Positions 24,134-35,218 are shown, numbered from the stretch's first letter. The stretch is 37,414 bases of DNA from Planctomycetota bacterium (GCA_024275565.1 JAJRYY010000137.1:1-37414); one strand, 5' to 3'. Notes: a model not told the origin generated them from the letters alone. Numbers and translations: made by a program.

Positions 24134-24617
24134 ATACGCTCTCGGAGGGGACGTGAGGGTGTTGAAACAGGGTTATCCTCAGATTTCCCGAAATGGGACA
24201 AGGTCCGACAATGGTTGTGAAATCGCCTGGGGACACCTCCAGATTTCACACTGATTCCGGGTAGAGAAATGCTCGTATGTGTTGTGTTTATCGGGGTTTG
24301 CGTACACTATTGCGATTCTGTGGTGATCTCCCGTTGAGCGCGCATTGCTGGTGTGCCGATAGAGCATCAACGCCGTGTGTTCGACTTTGTGCGAACGGTA
24401 TTCTTGATGCGTGATTTTTTGGGTGCTAGAATTTTAAGGTCCGGTAACCCGGACCCGTCTGGATCGTTGTTTGAAGTTGTCTGGATGGTTGTTTGAAGTT
24501 GATGTTTGAATGTTTGAAGTTGATGGTTGAAGTTTTGTCGTTCGGTGCGGAAGTCGCGTGATCGCCACGTGGCTCGTGACCTGTCGCAAGAGTTCCTTGA
24601 TTTGGAGACTATGGGGA
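24134..24617. other. Intergenic region upstream of clpC
   Basis: 484 bp with no convincing gene. It contains a palindrome ccggtaacccgg (about 24441-24452) and the tandem repeat at 24458-24540. No CIRCE element or CtsR-like operator was recognised. Confidence 0.6.
24458..24540 (+). repeat. Tandem repeat of about 22 bp upstream of clpC
   Basis: Units 24458-24479, 24480-24501, 24502-24522 and 24523-24540. The first two differ at one base; all contain a gttgaag-like element. It sits about 80-160 bp before the clpC start, inside the presumptive 5' leader. Confidence 0.85.
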
Positions 24618-27146
<2,529 letters not shown>

Positions 27147-27178
27147 CACCCGTGGGATATGCGACGTACGGTCGCGGA

Positions 27179-27245
27179 CGCGTCAGGACGGAATAGCCAG
27201 GCGCGTCAGGACGGAATAGTCAGGCGCATCAGGACGACGTAGTCA
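27179..27245 (+). repeat. 23-bp tandem units after the clpC stop, each containing TAG
   Basis: Units 27179-27201, 27202-27224 and 27225-27245 (cgcgtcaggacggaatagncagg; the first two differ at one base). Each has TAG in the same place, in a context like the clpC end (gacgcaacgtagca), so these may be diverged copies of the clpC 3' end. Confidence 0.85.
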
Positions 27246-27261
27246 ATCTTGTGCATACTTC

Positions 27262-27292
27262 AAGCCTCGGCGTCACGGCCGGGGCTTTTTTT
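27262..27292 (+). terminator. Rho-independent terminator of clpC
   Basis: 10-bp stem 27262-27271 / 27278-27287 (one G-T pair) around a 6-base loop, followed by a T run to 27292. The next base is the end of the convergent glycosyltransferase gene. Confidence 0.9.
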
Positions 27293-28039
27293 CTACGCGT
27301 TGATACCACCCTTCCCCCCGGATGGACCGCCCTTGAGGCGGAAGATGTAGAGATGCAGGAGGTGTCGCAAGAACCTGATTTCCTCCATGAGTGTCAGCTT
27401 GCTGTCGCCGGCGCGACGCGTTCCAAACGCGATTGGAATTTCGGTGAAGTTCTGGCAGCCGGCTTTGATGGCGAGTTCCAGGCCGATTTTGAAACCGATC
27501 GGCCGGACCTGAGACGCTCGCAGCCAGGTCTCCCGGGAGATGGCGAAGAAACCGCTGGCTGGGTCACGGATCGGGAGGAGTGGACGTGTCATCAGCATGG
27601 CAACGTAACTCACGATGCGTCTGGCTAGCGACCACTGCTCGTGGATGGTTCCGCCCGATATAAATCTTGAACCGAAGGCGATGTCTGCCCCTCCGCTCAC
27701 AATGGCGTGAACGAGTGGCGGAATCGTCTCCGGCGGGTGCTGGAGGTCGGCGTCCATCACGACAAATATGTCATGACGGGCAACGCGGAACCCGTGCAGT
27801 ACGGACGCGGACAATCCTTTACAGTCATGCCGGACGATGCATCGAACCGGGTATCGTTCCGCCATGGCGTCGACCACAGCCTGGGTGTCATCCGTCGAAT
27901 CATCGTCAACGATGACGATTTCCCCGGTCATCCCATGCTCCTTGAATGTGGAGCAAATACGCGTGACGAGCGACTTAATGTTGAGCGCTTCGTTCAGCGT
28001 GGGGACAATGACGGATATCGGAGGCAGTGCGTTGGGCAT
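27293..28039 (-). CDS. Family 2 glycosyltransferase, polyprenol-phosphate sugar synthase type
   Basis: 248 residues. Seen: GT-A start S-V-I-V-P-T-L-N-E, D-D-D-S-T-D-D-T (45-52), the metal-binding D96-A-D-L-Q-H-P-P, and the DPM1-like phrase R-D-P-A-S-G-F-F-A. The C-terminus is a short R/K- and Gly-rich tail without the long membrane helices some homologs have. Known: DPM1-type enzymes move a sugar from a nucleotide donor onto dolichyl/undecaprenyl phosphate at the membrane. Inferred: it supplies lipid-linked sugar for envelope glycan. It is divergent from mlaE and its C-terminal end abuts the clpC terminator. Confidence 0.88.
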   Translation of the reverse strand: MPNALPPISVIVPTLNEALNIKSLVTRICSTFKEHGMTGEIVIVDDDSTDDTQAVVDAMAERYPVRCIVRHDCKGLSASVLHGFRVARHDIFVVMDADLQHPPETIPPLVHAIVSGGADIAFGSRFISGGTIHEQWSLARRIVSYVAMLMTRPLLPIRDPASGFFAISRETWLRASQVRPIGFKIGLELAIKAGCQNFTEIPIAFGTRRAGDSKLTLMEEIRFLRHLLHLYIFRLKGGPSGGKGGINA

Positions 28040-28166
28040 ATGCGGGGTATCATAAGGTAGCGGAGAAGATTGTCACGGTGACAGATCGCGGTGGATTTGA
28101 CACTGCTCCGGGGGGTGGATACAACGCCTTTTCGGTTCAACTGCTACTATACTCGAGCAGCCCCTC

Positions 28167-28982
28167 ATGCTTGGATTAGAAACCATCGGAAGACGTACAG
28201 TCGAAACGCTGGACACGTTCGGTCAGTTCTGGCGATTCGTCGGCGGGACACTCTGGTGGATACCGCAAACCGCACTACGCCGCAAGGACTGGGGACTTCT
28301 CATGCCCCAGTTCTACATCATCGGCGTCCGCTCTGTCCCGGTGATGATTATCACGGGTCTGTTCGTCGGACTGGTCATCGCTGCACAGGCGGTTGAGCAG
28401 TTGCGGGCTGCCGGTCTCGAAGACCGCATGGGGATTCTGGTCAATTTATCGGTCGTGAAAGAACTTGGACCCGTGCTGGCGGGTGTGATGCTGGCTGGTC
28501 GCGTGGGGGGTGCATTAACGGCTGAGCTTGGGACGATGAAAGTCACGGATCAGCTCGATGCGCTTCGGGTGATGGGTACCGATCCGATCCGCCACCTTGT
28601 GGTTCCTCGTGTCGTCGCGTGCATCCTGCTTGCACCGATTCTCACGCTGTATTGCGATATTATGGGCGCCTGGGGTGGGCAATTTGTCGCCATCACGCTG
28701 GAGGATATTCCGGCTGAGCCTTATTTGTACTATATGGCTGACGCCGTGGAGAACTGGGATCTGTTCGCCGGGTTGATTAAGAGCGTTGTGTTCGGCGCTG
28801 CCATCGGAATCATTTCATGCTATAAGGGTTTTCACTGCCGTGCGGGTGCGGAAGGTGTGGGTCGGGCGTGTACGAGCGCATTTGTCACGAGTTTTATCGT
28901 CATCCTGGTGACAGATTTCTACCTGCTTAGAATGATGCAGGACATGTATGACACCATTTGGGGCTTTAAGGCGATCATCTAA
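28167..28982 (+). CDS. mlaE: ABC transporter permease MlaE (phospholipid transport)
   Basis: 271 residues with five to six membrane helices. Seen: the family phrases K-E-L-G-P-V-L-A-G-V-M-L-A-G-R and A-E-L-G-T-M-K-V-T-D-Q-L-D-A-L, and the C-terminal F-K-A-I-I. Permease of the Mla/MCE lipid importer that keeps outer-membrane asymmetry. First of three genes; the mlaF ATG follows its TAA with no gap (28980-28983). Spacing to the next genes and the canonical E-F-D order support one operon. Confidence 0.93.
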   Translation: MLGLETIGRRTVETLDTFGQFWRFVGGTLWWIPQTALRRKDWGLLMPQFYIIGVRSVPVMIITGLFVGLVIAAQAVEQLRAAGLEDRMGILVNLSVVKELGPVLAGVMLAGRVGGALTAELGTMKVTDQLDALRVMGTDPIRHLVVPRVVACILLAPILTLYCDIMGAWGGQFVAITLEDIPAEPYLYYMADAVENWDLFAGLIKSVVFGAAIGIISCYKGFHCRAGAEGVGRACTSAFVTSFIVILVTDFYLLRMMQDMYDTIWGFKAII

Positions 28983-29756
28983 ATGGAACCCGTCCCCATC
29001 ATCGAGCTTGCGAATGTACACAAGCGTTTCGGTCAGCAGGTTGTGCTTGACGGCGTGAACCTGCGTCTTAACCGGGGTGAAACTGCTGTCGTGATCGGTG
29101 AATCTGGTATGGGTAAGAGCGTATTGCTCAAACACATCGTAGGGCTCTTAAGCCCGGACTCCGGAGAGATCTACTACGACGGAATCAGGGTTGACACGCT
29201 GCCGCGGAATCAGCTCATGCGATTACGTGAACATTTTGGATACTTGTTTCAGCTCAGTGCATTGTTCGATTCGATGACTGCCGGCGAAAACGTCGCGTTT
29301 CCCATCAGGCAGCAGAAGAATTCGAAGAATCTCGACATTGATAAGATCGTGTCGGAGAAGTTGCGCCTCGTGGGTCTGGACGGGATCCAGTCAAAAATGC
29401 CGTCCGAGATGTCCGGGGGTCAGAAAAAACGGGTCGCCTTGGCTCGGGCCATTGCGCTGGAACCGTCGGTGATCCTCTACGATGAACCGACGACGGGCCT
29501 GGACCCTGTGCGGGCTGATGTCATCAATGAGCTGATTTTAAGGTTGCAGAAATCCATCAACGTCACCAGTATTGTCGTCACGCACGATATGGCCAGTGCA
29601 TATAAGGTTGCAGACCGCATCCTGATGCTGCACGGCGGAAAATTCATATTCGATGGTACATGCGAGGAATTGAAATCCTGTAGCATTGAACGCGTTCGAA
29701 GATTCATCGAGGGACGCGCGAGCGAAGAAGACATGCTCAGCATAGAGGAGGCGTAG
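28983..29756 (+). CDS. mlaF: ABC transporter ATPase MlaF
   Basis: 257 residues. Seen: Walker A G-E-S-G-M-G-K-S (39-46), Q-loop Q90, signature S-G-G-Q (144-147), Walker B V-I-L-Y-D-E-P with D167/E168, and switch H201. ATPase partner of MlaE at the cytoplasmic face. It begins directly after the mlaE stop and ends 3 bp before the mlaD start. Confidence 0.95.
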   Translation: MEPVPIIELANVHKRFGQQVVLDGVNLRLNRGETAVVIGESGMGKSVLLKHIVGLLSPDSGEIYYDGIRVDTLPRNQLMRLREHFGYLFQLSALFDSMTAGENVAFPIRQQKNSKNLDIDKIVSEKLRLVGLDGIQSKMPSEMSGGQKKRVALARAIALEPSVILYDEPTTGLDPVRADVINELILRLQKSINVTSIVVTHDMASAYKVADRILMLHGGKFIFDGTCEELKSCSIERVRRFIEGRASEEDMLSIEEA

Positions 29757-29759
29757 CCG

Positions 29760-30881
29760 GTGAGCGATACACGTCGAAACGTCACGGTAGGACTGTTCAT
29801 GGTCGTTGGACTCATGGCGATGGGCTGGCTGATGACGTCTTTCGGCGAGATATCGTCTATCTTTGGAAGTGGTGAATATGACCTCATCATGGTCATTAAA
29901 CGTCCCAGTGGTATTGGTGAAGGGGCTCCTATATACCTCAGCGGCGTGCAGGTCGGACGGGTCACATCACTGCGATTCAAGGATGCTGCCCATCTCGATG
30001 CGGGTGTGCAAATTGTGGGGGCGATCAAAAAAGAATACGTCATTCCCCAGACAGCAACAGCCATCGTTCAACCAGCAGGTATGGGACTTGGGCGGGGGCA
30101 CGTCGATCTTGTCGTACCGGAGGGTGTGGATGCTCCACCGCTTCCAGAAGGTGAGGAAATCACGGGCGTCATGGGGAACCCATGGGGAGGAATGATTCCG
30201 GACAACCTGCTCGATTCCACCGAACGGACGGTGGCGCAGTTCGGAAATTTCGTCGAAGCACTCACACCTGTCGCGCACGACCTGCACAAGCTCTTTGAAC
30301 AACATCCGATGGCAGAGGTGGACAATCCTGCCAGTACTGCCCGCAAAATCACCGGAAATCTTTCCACGGTGATCGAGCGGTTTGATATCACCCTCAAGGC
30401 GTTCAACGACACATTTGCAGATCCCGACGTCAAAGCAGGATGGATCGAGATGTTTGCAAATGTAAGACAAATGAGCGCAGACGGAGCCGAAGCACTCGCA
30501 AGCATCCGCGTGGCTGCTGCTCAGTTGCGTATCGATCTGCAGAGAATCGCGGAAAAACTGGAAGGCGGCATCGACGACACACGAACCCACATGAGCCAGA
30601 TCGCCGGCGACATCAGACCTGTACTCGAACATGCTTCGACCCTGGCAGCTTCCCTTTCACGAATCGCACATGCCACAGAACAGGGCGAGGGCACGATGGG
30701 CATGGTCATGAAAGACCCCAGGTTGTATGAATCCCTGCTGCTTGCTTCGGAACGACTGGTCAATCTCATTGACAGGCTTGACCGCATCTTCCAGAGGTTT
30801 GAGGCGAATGGCGCGATCGGCGTGGATGTAAAAACCGGCGTGGGTCCGATTCGGAAAAATTTCAACATCCCCCAGGGATGA
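29760..30881 (+). CDS. mlaD: MCE-domain lipid-binding protein MlaD
   Basis: 373 residues from the GTG at 29760 (GGAGG about 8 nt upstream, inside the mlaF end). Seen: one N-terminal membrane helix (about 8-26), an MCE domain (about 37-130) with G-A-P-I-Y-L-S-G-V-Q-V-G, and a long helical C-terminal region with heptad-like Ala/Leu positions. Known: MlaD forms a ring that passes phospholipids to MlaFE. The helical extension is longer than in E. coli MlaD and more like the tails of other MCE proteins (inferred to bridge the periplasm). Confidence 0.92.
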   Translation: MSDTRRNVTVGLFMVVGLMAMGWLMTSFGEISSIFGSGEYDLIMVIKRPSGIGEGAPIYLSGVQVGRVTSLRFKDAAHLDAGVQIVGAIKKEYVIPQTATAIVQPAGMGLGRGHVDLVVPEGVDAPPLPEGEEITGVMGNPWGGMIPDNLLDSTERTVAQFGNFVEALTPVAHDLHKLFEQHPMAEVDNPASTARKITGNLSTVIERFDITLKAFNDTFADPDVKAGWIEMFANVRQMSADGAEALASIRVAAAQLRIDLQRIAEKLEGGIDDTRTHMSQIAGDIRPVLEHASTLAASLSRIAHATEQGEGTMGMVMKDPRLYESLLLASERLVNLIDRLDRIFQRFEANGAIGVDVKTGVGPIRKNFNIPQG

Positions 30882-30897
30882 CGTTACGATTTCCGGT

Positions 30898-31007
30898 CAA
30901 CACAAGCACAGCAGGCAACACAAGCACAACAGGCAGCACTGACGCAGCCGGCACACGGGTAGACGCAGCTGGCAACACGGACGCAACAGGTGCAATGAAA
31001 CAACCGG
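30898..31007 (+). repeat. 18-bp tandem repeat between mlaD and the phosphatase gene
   Basis: Units at 30898, 30916, 30934, 30952 (21 bp), 30973 and 30991. The first two differ at one base (caacacaagcacagcagg). It fills the gap between the two convergent stop codons (30881 and 31013) and has no terminator hairpin. Confidence 0.9.
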
Positions 31008-31012
31008 GCCTG

Positions 31013-32335
31013 CTATCGAACCTTCAATACCACAAGCGTTGTATCGTCGTTCTGATCGGCAAGCCCTGCAAAGCGGCGGGTATCCCATAAAATCTGCTGC
31101 GACAGCTCATGCGCGGTGGTCTCGCGATATTTCCAGATCGATTCACGCAGTCGCTTCCGACCAAAGAGATTCCCATCGTAATCGATCGTATCAACCACGC
31201 CGTCGGTATAAAACACGAGGACATCATCAGACAACAACGCAACAGACCCCTCTTCATAGACCTCACGCGACATCACGCCGACCACAAGCCCGCCAGTATC
31301 CAGCTCATAAAACCGATCACCGCGCAGCAACAACGGCGGATCGTGGCCTGCATTGCAATAGGTCAGTTTCCCTTCCGCATCCAGAATACCATAAAAAAGC
31401 GTCGCAAACTCACTCGTCAACGTGTCACGCGACATATGCTCGTTCACCTGACCCACCACAACAGAAGGCGACCCGCCCGCCCCCGCATACGCACGCAACG
31501 CAGAACGCACGGACGCCATCATCATCGCTGCTGGCAACCCTTTGCCCACAACATCGGCAACCACAAGACCGAACGCACCCTCGGATAGCTCGATAAAATC
31601 ATAAAAATCCCCACCAAGGTCGAGGCTCGGAGCATACACGGTCCCAACCTCAATATGCGAATGCTGCGGAGCTTCAGTCGGAATCATCCGCCGCTGAATC
31701 TCCGCTGCATAACGAAGCTGACGCTGATGGCGATCTGACTGACGACGCTCTTCAATAAGACGAGCCTGAATGATCCCCGCAGCAGCCTGAGAACCAGCAT
31801 GGCGAAGCAACGCTTCCTCTGCGGCAGTAAATATGTGAACCTGGTCTGTATACACACGGATGACGCCAACCGTCTTACCCCGGTACGTCATCGGAACGCA
31901 CAATCCACCCACGATCCCTTCACGCTTTGCATGGACCGGAAACCGTACGCGAGGATCGGTCGCAACATCCTCGATGTACACCGCATCGCCACCAAGTACC
32001 GCGGCATCGATCGGATTCTCATGGACCAGAATCTTGCCCTTATTCAGATATTCCTCTGAAAGATTGTGGACAGCCGTAATCACCATCTCGTCCGTATCCT
32101 CATCGAGAAGCCGGATACCGCACGCTTTGGCGTTCATAACCTTCGATATACGCTTGGCAGTCACGTCCAGAAGCTGCTGTAAATCGTGCGGGCCGGCATA
32201 CCATTCGGTCAGGTCGAAGATAGCGGTCAACGCGTCAAGACGCTGCAGAAGGTCCGTATCCCCATCGGTTCTGTCTGCGCGAGACGAAGGCCCTTGAGTT
32301 CGTGCGTTTGGTGAATGGTCACTGTCAGATTTCAT
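31013..32335 (-). CDS. GAF-domain PP2C/SpoIIE-type serine phosphatase
   Basis: 440 residues from the ATG at 32335; a longer form from 32413 adds a Cys-rich stretch unlike the family, and neither has a clear Shine-Dalgarno. Seen: a GAF sensor domain (about 45-190) with the end phrase G-G-L-C-V-P-M, a linker helix I-Q-R-R-M-I-P, then the RsbU/SpoIIE phosphatase domain with metal sites G-G-D-F-Y-D, V-V-A-D-V-V-G-K-G, G-H-D-P-P-L, F-Y-T-D-G-V and N-D-D-T-T-L. Known: RsbU-like enzymes dephosphorylate anti-sigma-factor antagonists. Inferred: signal-controlled partner-switching; no sigma-factor or anti-sigma gene is next to it. It is downstream of and co-directional with the PepSY gene. Confidence 0.9.
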   Translation of the reverse strand: MKSDSDHSPNARTQGPSSRADRTDGDTDLLQRLDALTAIFDLTEWYAGPHDLQQLLDVTAKRISKVMNAKACGIRLLDEDTDEMVITAVHNLSEEYLNKGKILVHENPIDAAVLGGDAVYIEDVATDPRVRFPVHAKREGIVGGLCVPMTYRGKTVGVIRVYTDQVHIFTAAEEALLRHAGSQAAAGIIQARLIEERRQSDRHQRQLRYAAEIQRRMIPTEAPQHSHIEVGTVYAPSLDLGGDFYDFIELSEGAFGLVVADVVGKGLPAAMMMASVRSALRAYAGAGGSPSVVVGQVNEHMSRDTLTSEFATLFYGILDAEGKLTYCNAGHDPPLLLRGDRFYELDTGGLVVGVMSREVYEEGSVALLSDDVLVFYTDGVVDTIDYDGNLFGRKRLRESIWKYRETTAHELSQQILWDTRRFAGLADQNDDTTLVVLKVR

Positions 32336-32440
32336 GTTCACAGGATCATAGGAAGCACGTCGCCAATGGCAAGCGCTGTGCAACACCTCATACTGAAATG
32401 CACACCCAGGCATGAAGCACCGCCAGCCAGGAGGATTCGA

Positions 32441-33190
32441 TCACGAATGCTCCACGACCGCAGAAGATCTGGATCCGGCCCGACGCCGCGGAATCCGCCA
32501 CCACCACAAGACCAGACCGCTCGCAGATGTAAGGATCGCAAGCAAACTCATCAGCGACAGCAACCAGTGATTAAAGTTGTCTCGGTCACGATAGTCCATG
32601 ATGTGCAGCATCCAGAAGAAATCGAAGGTACGCCACAAATTATTACGCCTTTTCGTCACCTCACCCGTCAAGGCTGACACATACAGGTGCGGCTCGTCAG
32701 GGTGATCGAGCATCACCTGGTACGCGGGAAGGAGACCGCCACGGTATTCGTTCGGAGCATCATCTTCGATCAGCCGAATCGAGAGAATGGTCGCCTCGGG
32801 ACGAAAATCAGCCAGCGCAATCTCACCAGCCTCATCCCGGGAAATATGCGGGAGATATGCAGCAGTGCGCGCATCAACGGCACACAACACCTCTTCACCA
32901 GAATAGAACTCGTAAACCGTCGCACCCAGACGTTCACGCAATAAAATACGCGTAATCTCGCTATCGATCCCGTGACCGTGAACAACATCCGTCGCCTCAG
33001 CAGGCGCAATCGTCACGCGATCGACGCGCAATGGCGGGTGCTCAACCAGCACCCGGTCCGAGTTGCCCCGAACGTCCTCTATGTCCAGAATGCTGAAAAC
33101 AAACCCCCCAACGCTCCACGCCAGCAGTTGCAGGCTGACCACCAGTCCCAGCCAGCGATGCACCAGAAACCAGCTCTTCCTCTTCATCAT
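32441..33190 (-). CDS. PepSY-type membrane protein
   Basis: 249 residues from the ATG at 33190 (AGGAG about 9 nt upstream). Seen: an N-terminal H-R-W-L-G-L followed by a membrane helix (10-33), a large periplasmic segment (about 35-210), and a C-terminal helix (about 213-233) followed by Arg-rich R-R-R. This is the short PepSY-TM form. Known: PepSY membrane proteins are linked to iron or haem uptake and to inhibiting proteases; the exact role here is unknown. It precedes the phosphatase gene by 27 to 105 bp depending on the phosphatase start, so co-transcription is likely. Confidence 0.8.
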   Translation of the reverse strand: MMKRKSWFLVHRWLGLVVSLQLLAWSVGGFVFSILDIEDVRGNSDRVLVEHPPLRVDRVTIAPAEATDVVHGHGIDSEITRILLRERLGATVYEFYSGEEVLCAVDARTAAYLPHISRDEAGEIALADFRPEATILSIRLIEDDAPNEYRGGLLPAYQVMLDHPDEPHLYVSALTGEVTKRRNNLWRTFDFFWMLHIMDYRDRDNFNHWLLSLMSLLAILTSASGLVLWWWRIPRRRAGSRSSAVVEHS

Positions 33191-33352
33191 CGCCTGCTGC
33201 TCCTCGCAATGGACAGGGGGAACGTATGAACGGCTGCGACCGTCATGTCAGACTGTGGCAACCCGACCATGCGAACGACCAGATGCACAGCATGCCCGCA
33301 ACCATGCATCTGGCCTGACACCCAAAGCGAGCCGATCCAGCACCAGCCTCAC

Positions 33353-33931
33353 TCAACCGCTGAAGCTGGTCTGGAGCGCACCAAAATCCAGAAAATCAAC
33401 GTCGGTATCACCGTCAAAATCGAAGACCTCACACCCCCCAGCCAATGCACCACCATCAGGCCCGGTTTCGCAATCAAGAAAAATCTCGAAATCTGCCAGA
33501 TCGACATCACCGTCACCATCACCATCACCTGGCAGTGCGGCAGATTCGATGGTGAAATGCTGGTTGCTGAGATCCTCATAATCCGTTCCAGAGTTGTCCA
33601 TCCGAACGCGTACCCGAACCTGCGTGGATGGGTCGTCAGGAACAGTCCAGTCGTAGGTGTGGATACTGCCCACCGCATTGCTGCCAGGCGGGAGGTTCTG
33701 GGCGATGTTGATCCAGGGACCACCCGCACCGGTCCTCGAATACCAGAGATCCCAGTTCTGAAGATTGTGAGAAATCTGGATACGCCACCTGATCGTAAAC
33801 TGAGACCCTGCCTCAAGAACCTCCCCACCGTTGGGATCCTCAAGAATAACATGGCCTTCAGTAGAATCCGTGAGGGTAAAAAGGACGCCAACTGCAACAA
33901 CAAAATGCATGCAGACTGATCGAAATCGCAT
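33353..33931 (-). CDS. Secreted protein with beta-sandwich domain and dockerin-like tail
   Basis: 192 residues from the ATG at 33931 (AAGG 7 nt upstream); a longer reading from 34021 adds 30 residues without a signal. Seen: a signal peptide 1 to about 28, then a domain about 30-135 with P-N-G-G-E-V-L-E-A-G and I-R-W-R like the Ser-Thr-rich Kre9/Knh1 family. The tail has two Asp-rich Ca loops (D-G-D-G-D-G-D-V-D-L-A-D-F and D-F-D-G-D-T-D-V-D-F-L-D-F), a dockerin-like pattern seen on many planctomycete exported proteins. Inferred: an extracellular protein anchored by the dockerin-like tail; partner unknown. Confidence 0.85.
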   Translation of the reverse strand: MRFRSVCMHFVVAVGVLFTLTDSTEGHVILEDPNGGEVLEAGSQFTIRWRIQISHNLQNWDLWYSRTGAGGPWINIAQNLPPGSNAVGSIHTYDWTVPDDPSTQVRVRVRMDNSGTDYEDLSNQHFTIESAALPGDGDGDGDVDLADFEIFLDCETGPDGGALAGGCEVFDFDGDTDVDFLDFGALQTSFSG

Positions 33932-34144
33932 GACACCGCCTTTCGCATTGATTGGATGTTCCGTGCCCGATCGACCGAGACAGCCAAAGGGGCTCGGGTT
34001 CGATCCTGTCTCGCGGAGCAAGCTCGAAGGCAGCGCTATGTCGCAAAATCCTCCTTCACAAGTCTCCCCTCCATCAGAGGGTCACGCCGACCCCCAGACG
34101 TCCGGCCCGGTACTTTTCCCGTTCGATACATATCGGTCGTACCC

Positions 34145-34168
34145 GGGTGACCCACATTATAGTCACCC
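34145..34168. other. Hairpin upstream of the dockerin-like gene
   Basis: gggtgac (34145-34151) and gtcaccc (34162-34168), 10-base loop. No T run. It could be an operator or folded leader. Confidence 0.4.
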
Positions 34169-34264
34169 AGACCGCCCCCGATCAAGATTTCTTCACGAAT
34201 GGACCATTTTCCGGGTACATGACAGTATTGGGCGGGAATGCGAACGTGAGAGCGTATGCATAAT

Positions 34265-34289
34265 GGCAGCCGACATGATGTCGGCTGCC
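34265..34289. other. Perfect 11-bp hairpin
   Basis: ggcagccgaca (34265-34275) and its complement (34279-34289) around tga. No T run on either side. It may end minus-strand transcription from the gene at 34480 or be a REP-like element. Confidence 0.6.
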
Positions 34290-34307
34290 TCAGGATGCTC
34301 ATGATAG

Positions 34308-34387
34308 AGCAGTGTGGATCAGCATGGAGCTGTTTGGACCAGTTTTGAGCTGTTTGGATCAGCCTTGAGCAGCGTGTATGTCTGTGG
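34308..34387 (-). repeat. 20-bp tandem repeat downstream of the acidic lipoprotein
   Basis: Units 34308-34327, 34328-34347, 34348-34367 and 34368-34387 share agc(t/a)gtttgga. The middle two are the most alike (agctgtttgganc). It lies about 90 bp beyond the stop at 34480. Confidence 0.85.
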
Positions 34388-34479
34388 AGTGTCGCGTTTT
34401 CACGCCAGGCCTCGCGGACAACACTGGATATGTCACGGGCAAAACCACCTCGCGACGCTACACCTGGATGAGCTTGCCC

Positions 34480-34785
34480 CTAGAACAGGAAGTCTGAGTC
34501 ATCAAAATCGTCAAATCCACCGTCATCGAACCCACCGCCGTCGTCACCAGAGTGGCCAAACTCATCGAATTCATCGCCACCGAAATCATCAGAACCGCCC
34601 CCATCCAATCCCCCCAGACTACTGATATCAAGACCGGAAGACTCCAGTTCTGACGCAATCGCACCCACCACCTGCGACAGCACCAGCTCATCACACCCCG
34701 TATTCATCATCCCACACAACGCAACCGCACAAATCATCAGACCACTGACCAAACCACCGCGACGCATTCCAGAGTTGCTTGACAT
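34480..34785 (-). CDS. Small acidic Gly/Asp/Phe-rich lipoprotein
   Basis: 101 residues from the ATG at 34785 (GGAG 9 nt upstream). Seen: a hydrophobic start with Cys near residues 24 and 31 (M-N-T-G-C-D-E is the likelier, non-canonical lipobox). A short helical part follows (L-S-Q-V-V-G-A-I-A-S-E-L-E-S), then a 50-residue tail of G-G-F-D-D and G-D-E-F-D-E-F units ending D-F-L-F. Function unknown. The tail may be an unstructured acidic, aromatic-spaced segment; lipidation is only probable. Confidence 0.7.
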   Translation of the reverse strand: MSSNSGMRRGGLVSGLMICAVALCGMMNTGCDELVLSQVVGAIASELESSGLDISSLGGLDGGGSDDFGGDEFDEFGHSGDDGGGFDDGGFDDFDDSDFLF

Positions 34786-35218
34786 TTGATATGTCTCCTG
34801 TGTTCGTTGTTCGACGTTTCGCCGACTCCAGCGTCGACGACGAATACCAACACAGCAACTGCCATGCCAAACGCAAAAACGCCGCCTGGGCCTGAAAATT
34901 GAGGTTACGAAGCAAGGAGCGGGCACTATTGCCCATGCCCATTTTCGCCTGCGCAATATTACCCTTACTGGAGCAGCGATTCCGTTGATTACCGGACCAG
35001 GAGCGGAACGCGAGATCGCCGCTCAGAATGCGCGACACCGACCGTCCGATCTGCTCGGCCACAGGCGTGACAGCGAACATTCACAGACATGTCAGACCCA
35101 CAACGTCCGTTTCGCATCCCGCTGCCTGCAAGTCGGATTCTACCCTCTGTGGCCGATCTACATGCGAACTGGGGAATGATCTACTTGCGAACTGGGGTAT
35201 CAGGTTTAGACTTGGTGC
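34786..35218. other. Intergenic region between divergent genes
   Basis: 433 bp between the acidic lipoprotein start and folE. Apart from the 23-bp tandem repeat just before folE and a small gggca/tgccc hairpin (about 34920-34940), nothing is recognised. Confidence 0.5.
35155..35200 (+). repeat. 23-bp tandem repeat immediately before folE
   Basis: Units 35155-35177 and 35178-35200 differ at two bases (gatctac-n-tgcgaactgggg). It ends 18 bp before the folE ATG, in the leader. Confidence 0.95.

Larger units (their letters stand above)
33932..34479. other. Gene-free region with hairpins and a tandem repeat
   Basis: 548 bp. No convincing gene. It contains hairpins at 34145-34168 and 34265-34289 and the tandem repeat at 34308-34387. 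Confidence 0.6.

Noticed and set aside
27293-28039. Glycosyltransferase as part of the Mla operon
   Set aside because: It is on the opposite strand and divergent, so it is not co-transcribed with mlaEFD.
33831-34304. 157-residue plus-strand frame antisense to the dockerin-like gene start
   Set aside because: No Shine-Dalgarno or domain; it crosses two hairpins and the opposite strand has a real gene.
34985-35179. 64-residue plus-strand frame before folE
   Set aside because: Short, ends inside the tandem repeat, with no ribosome site or similarity to known small proteins.
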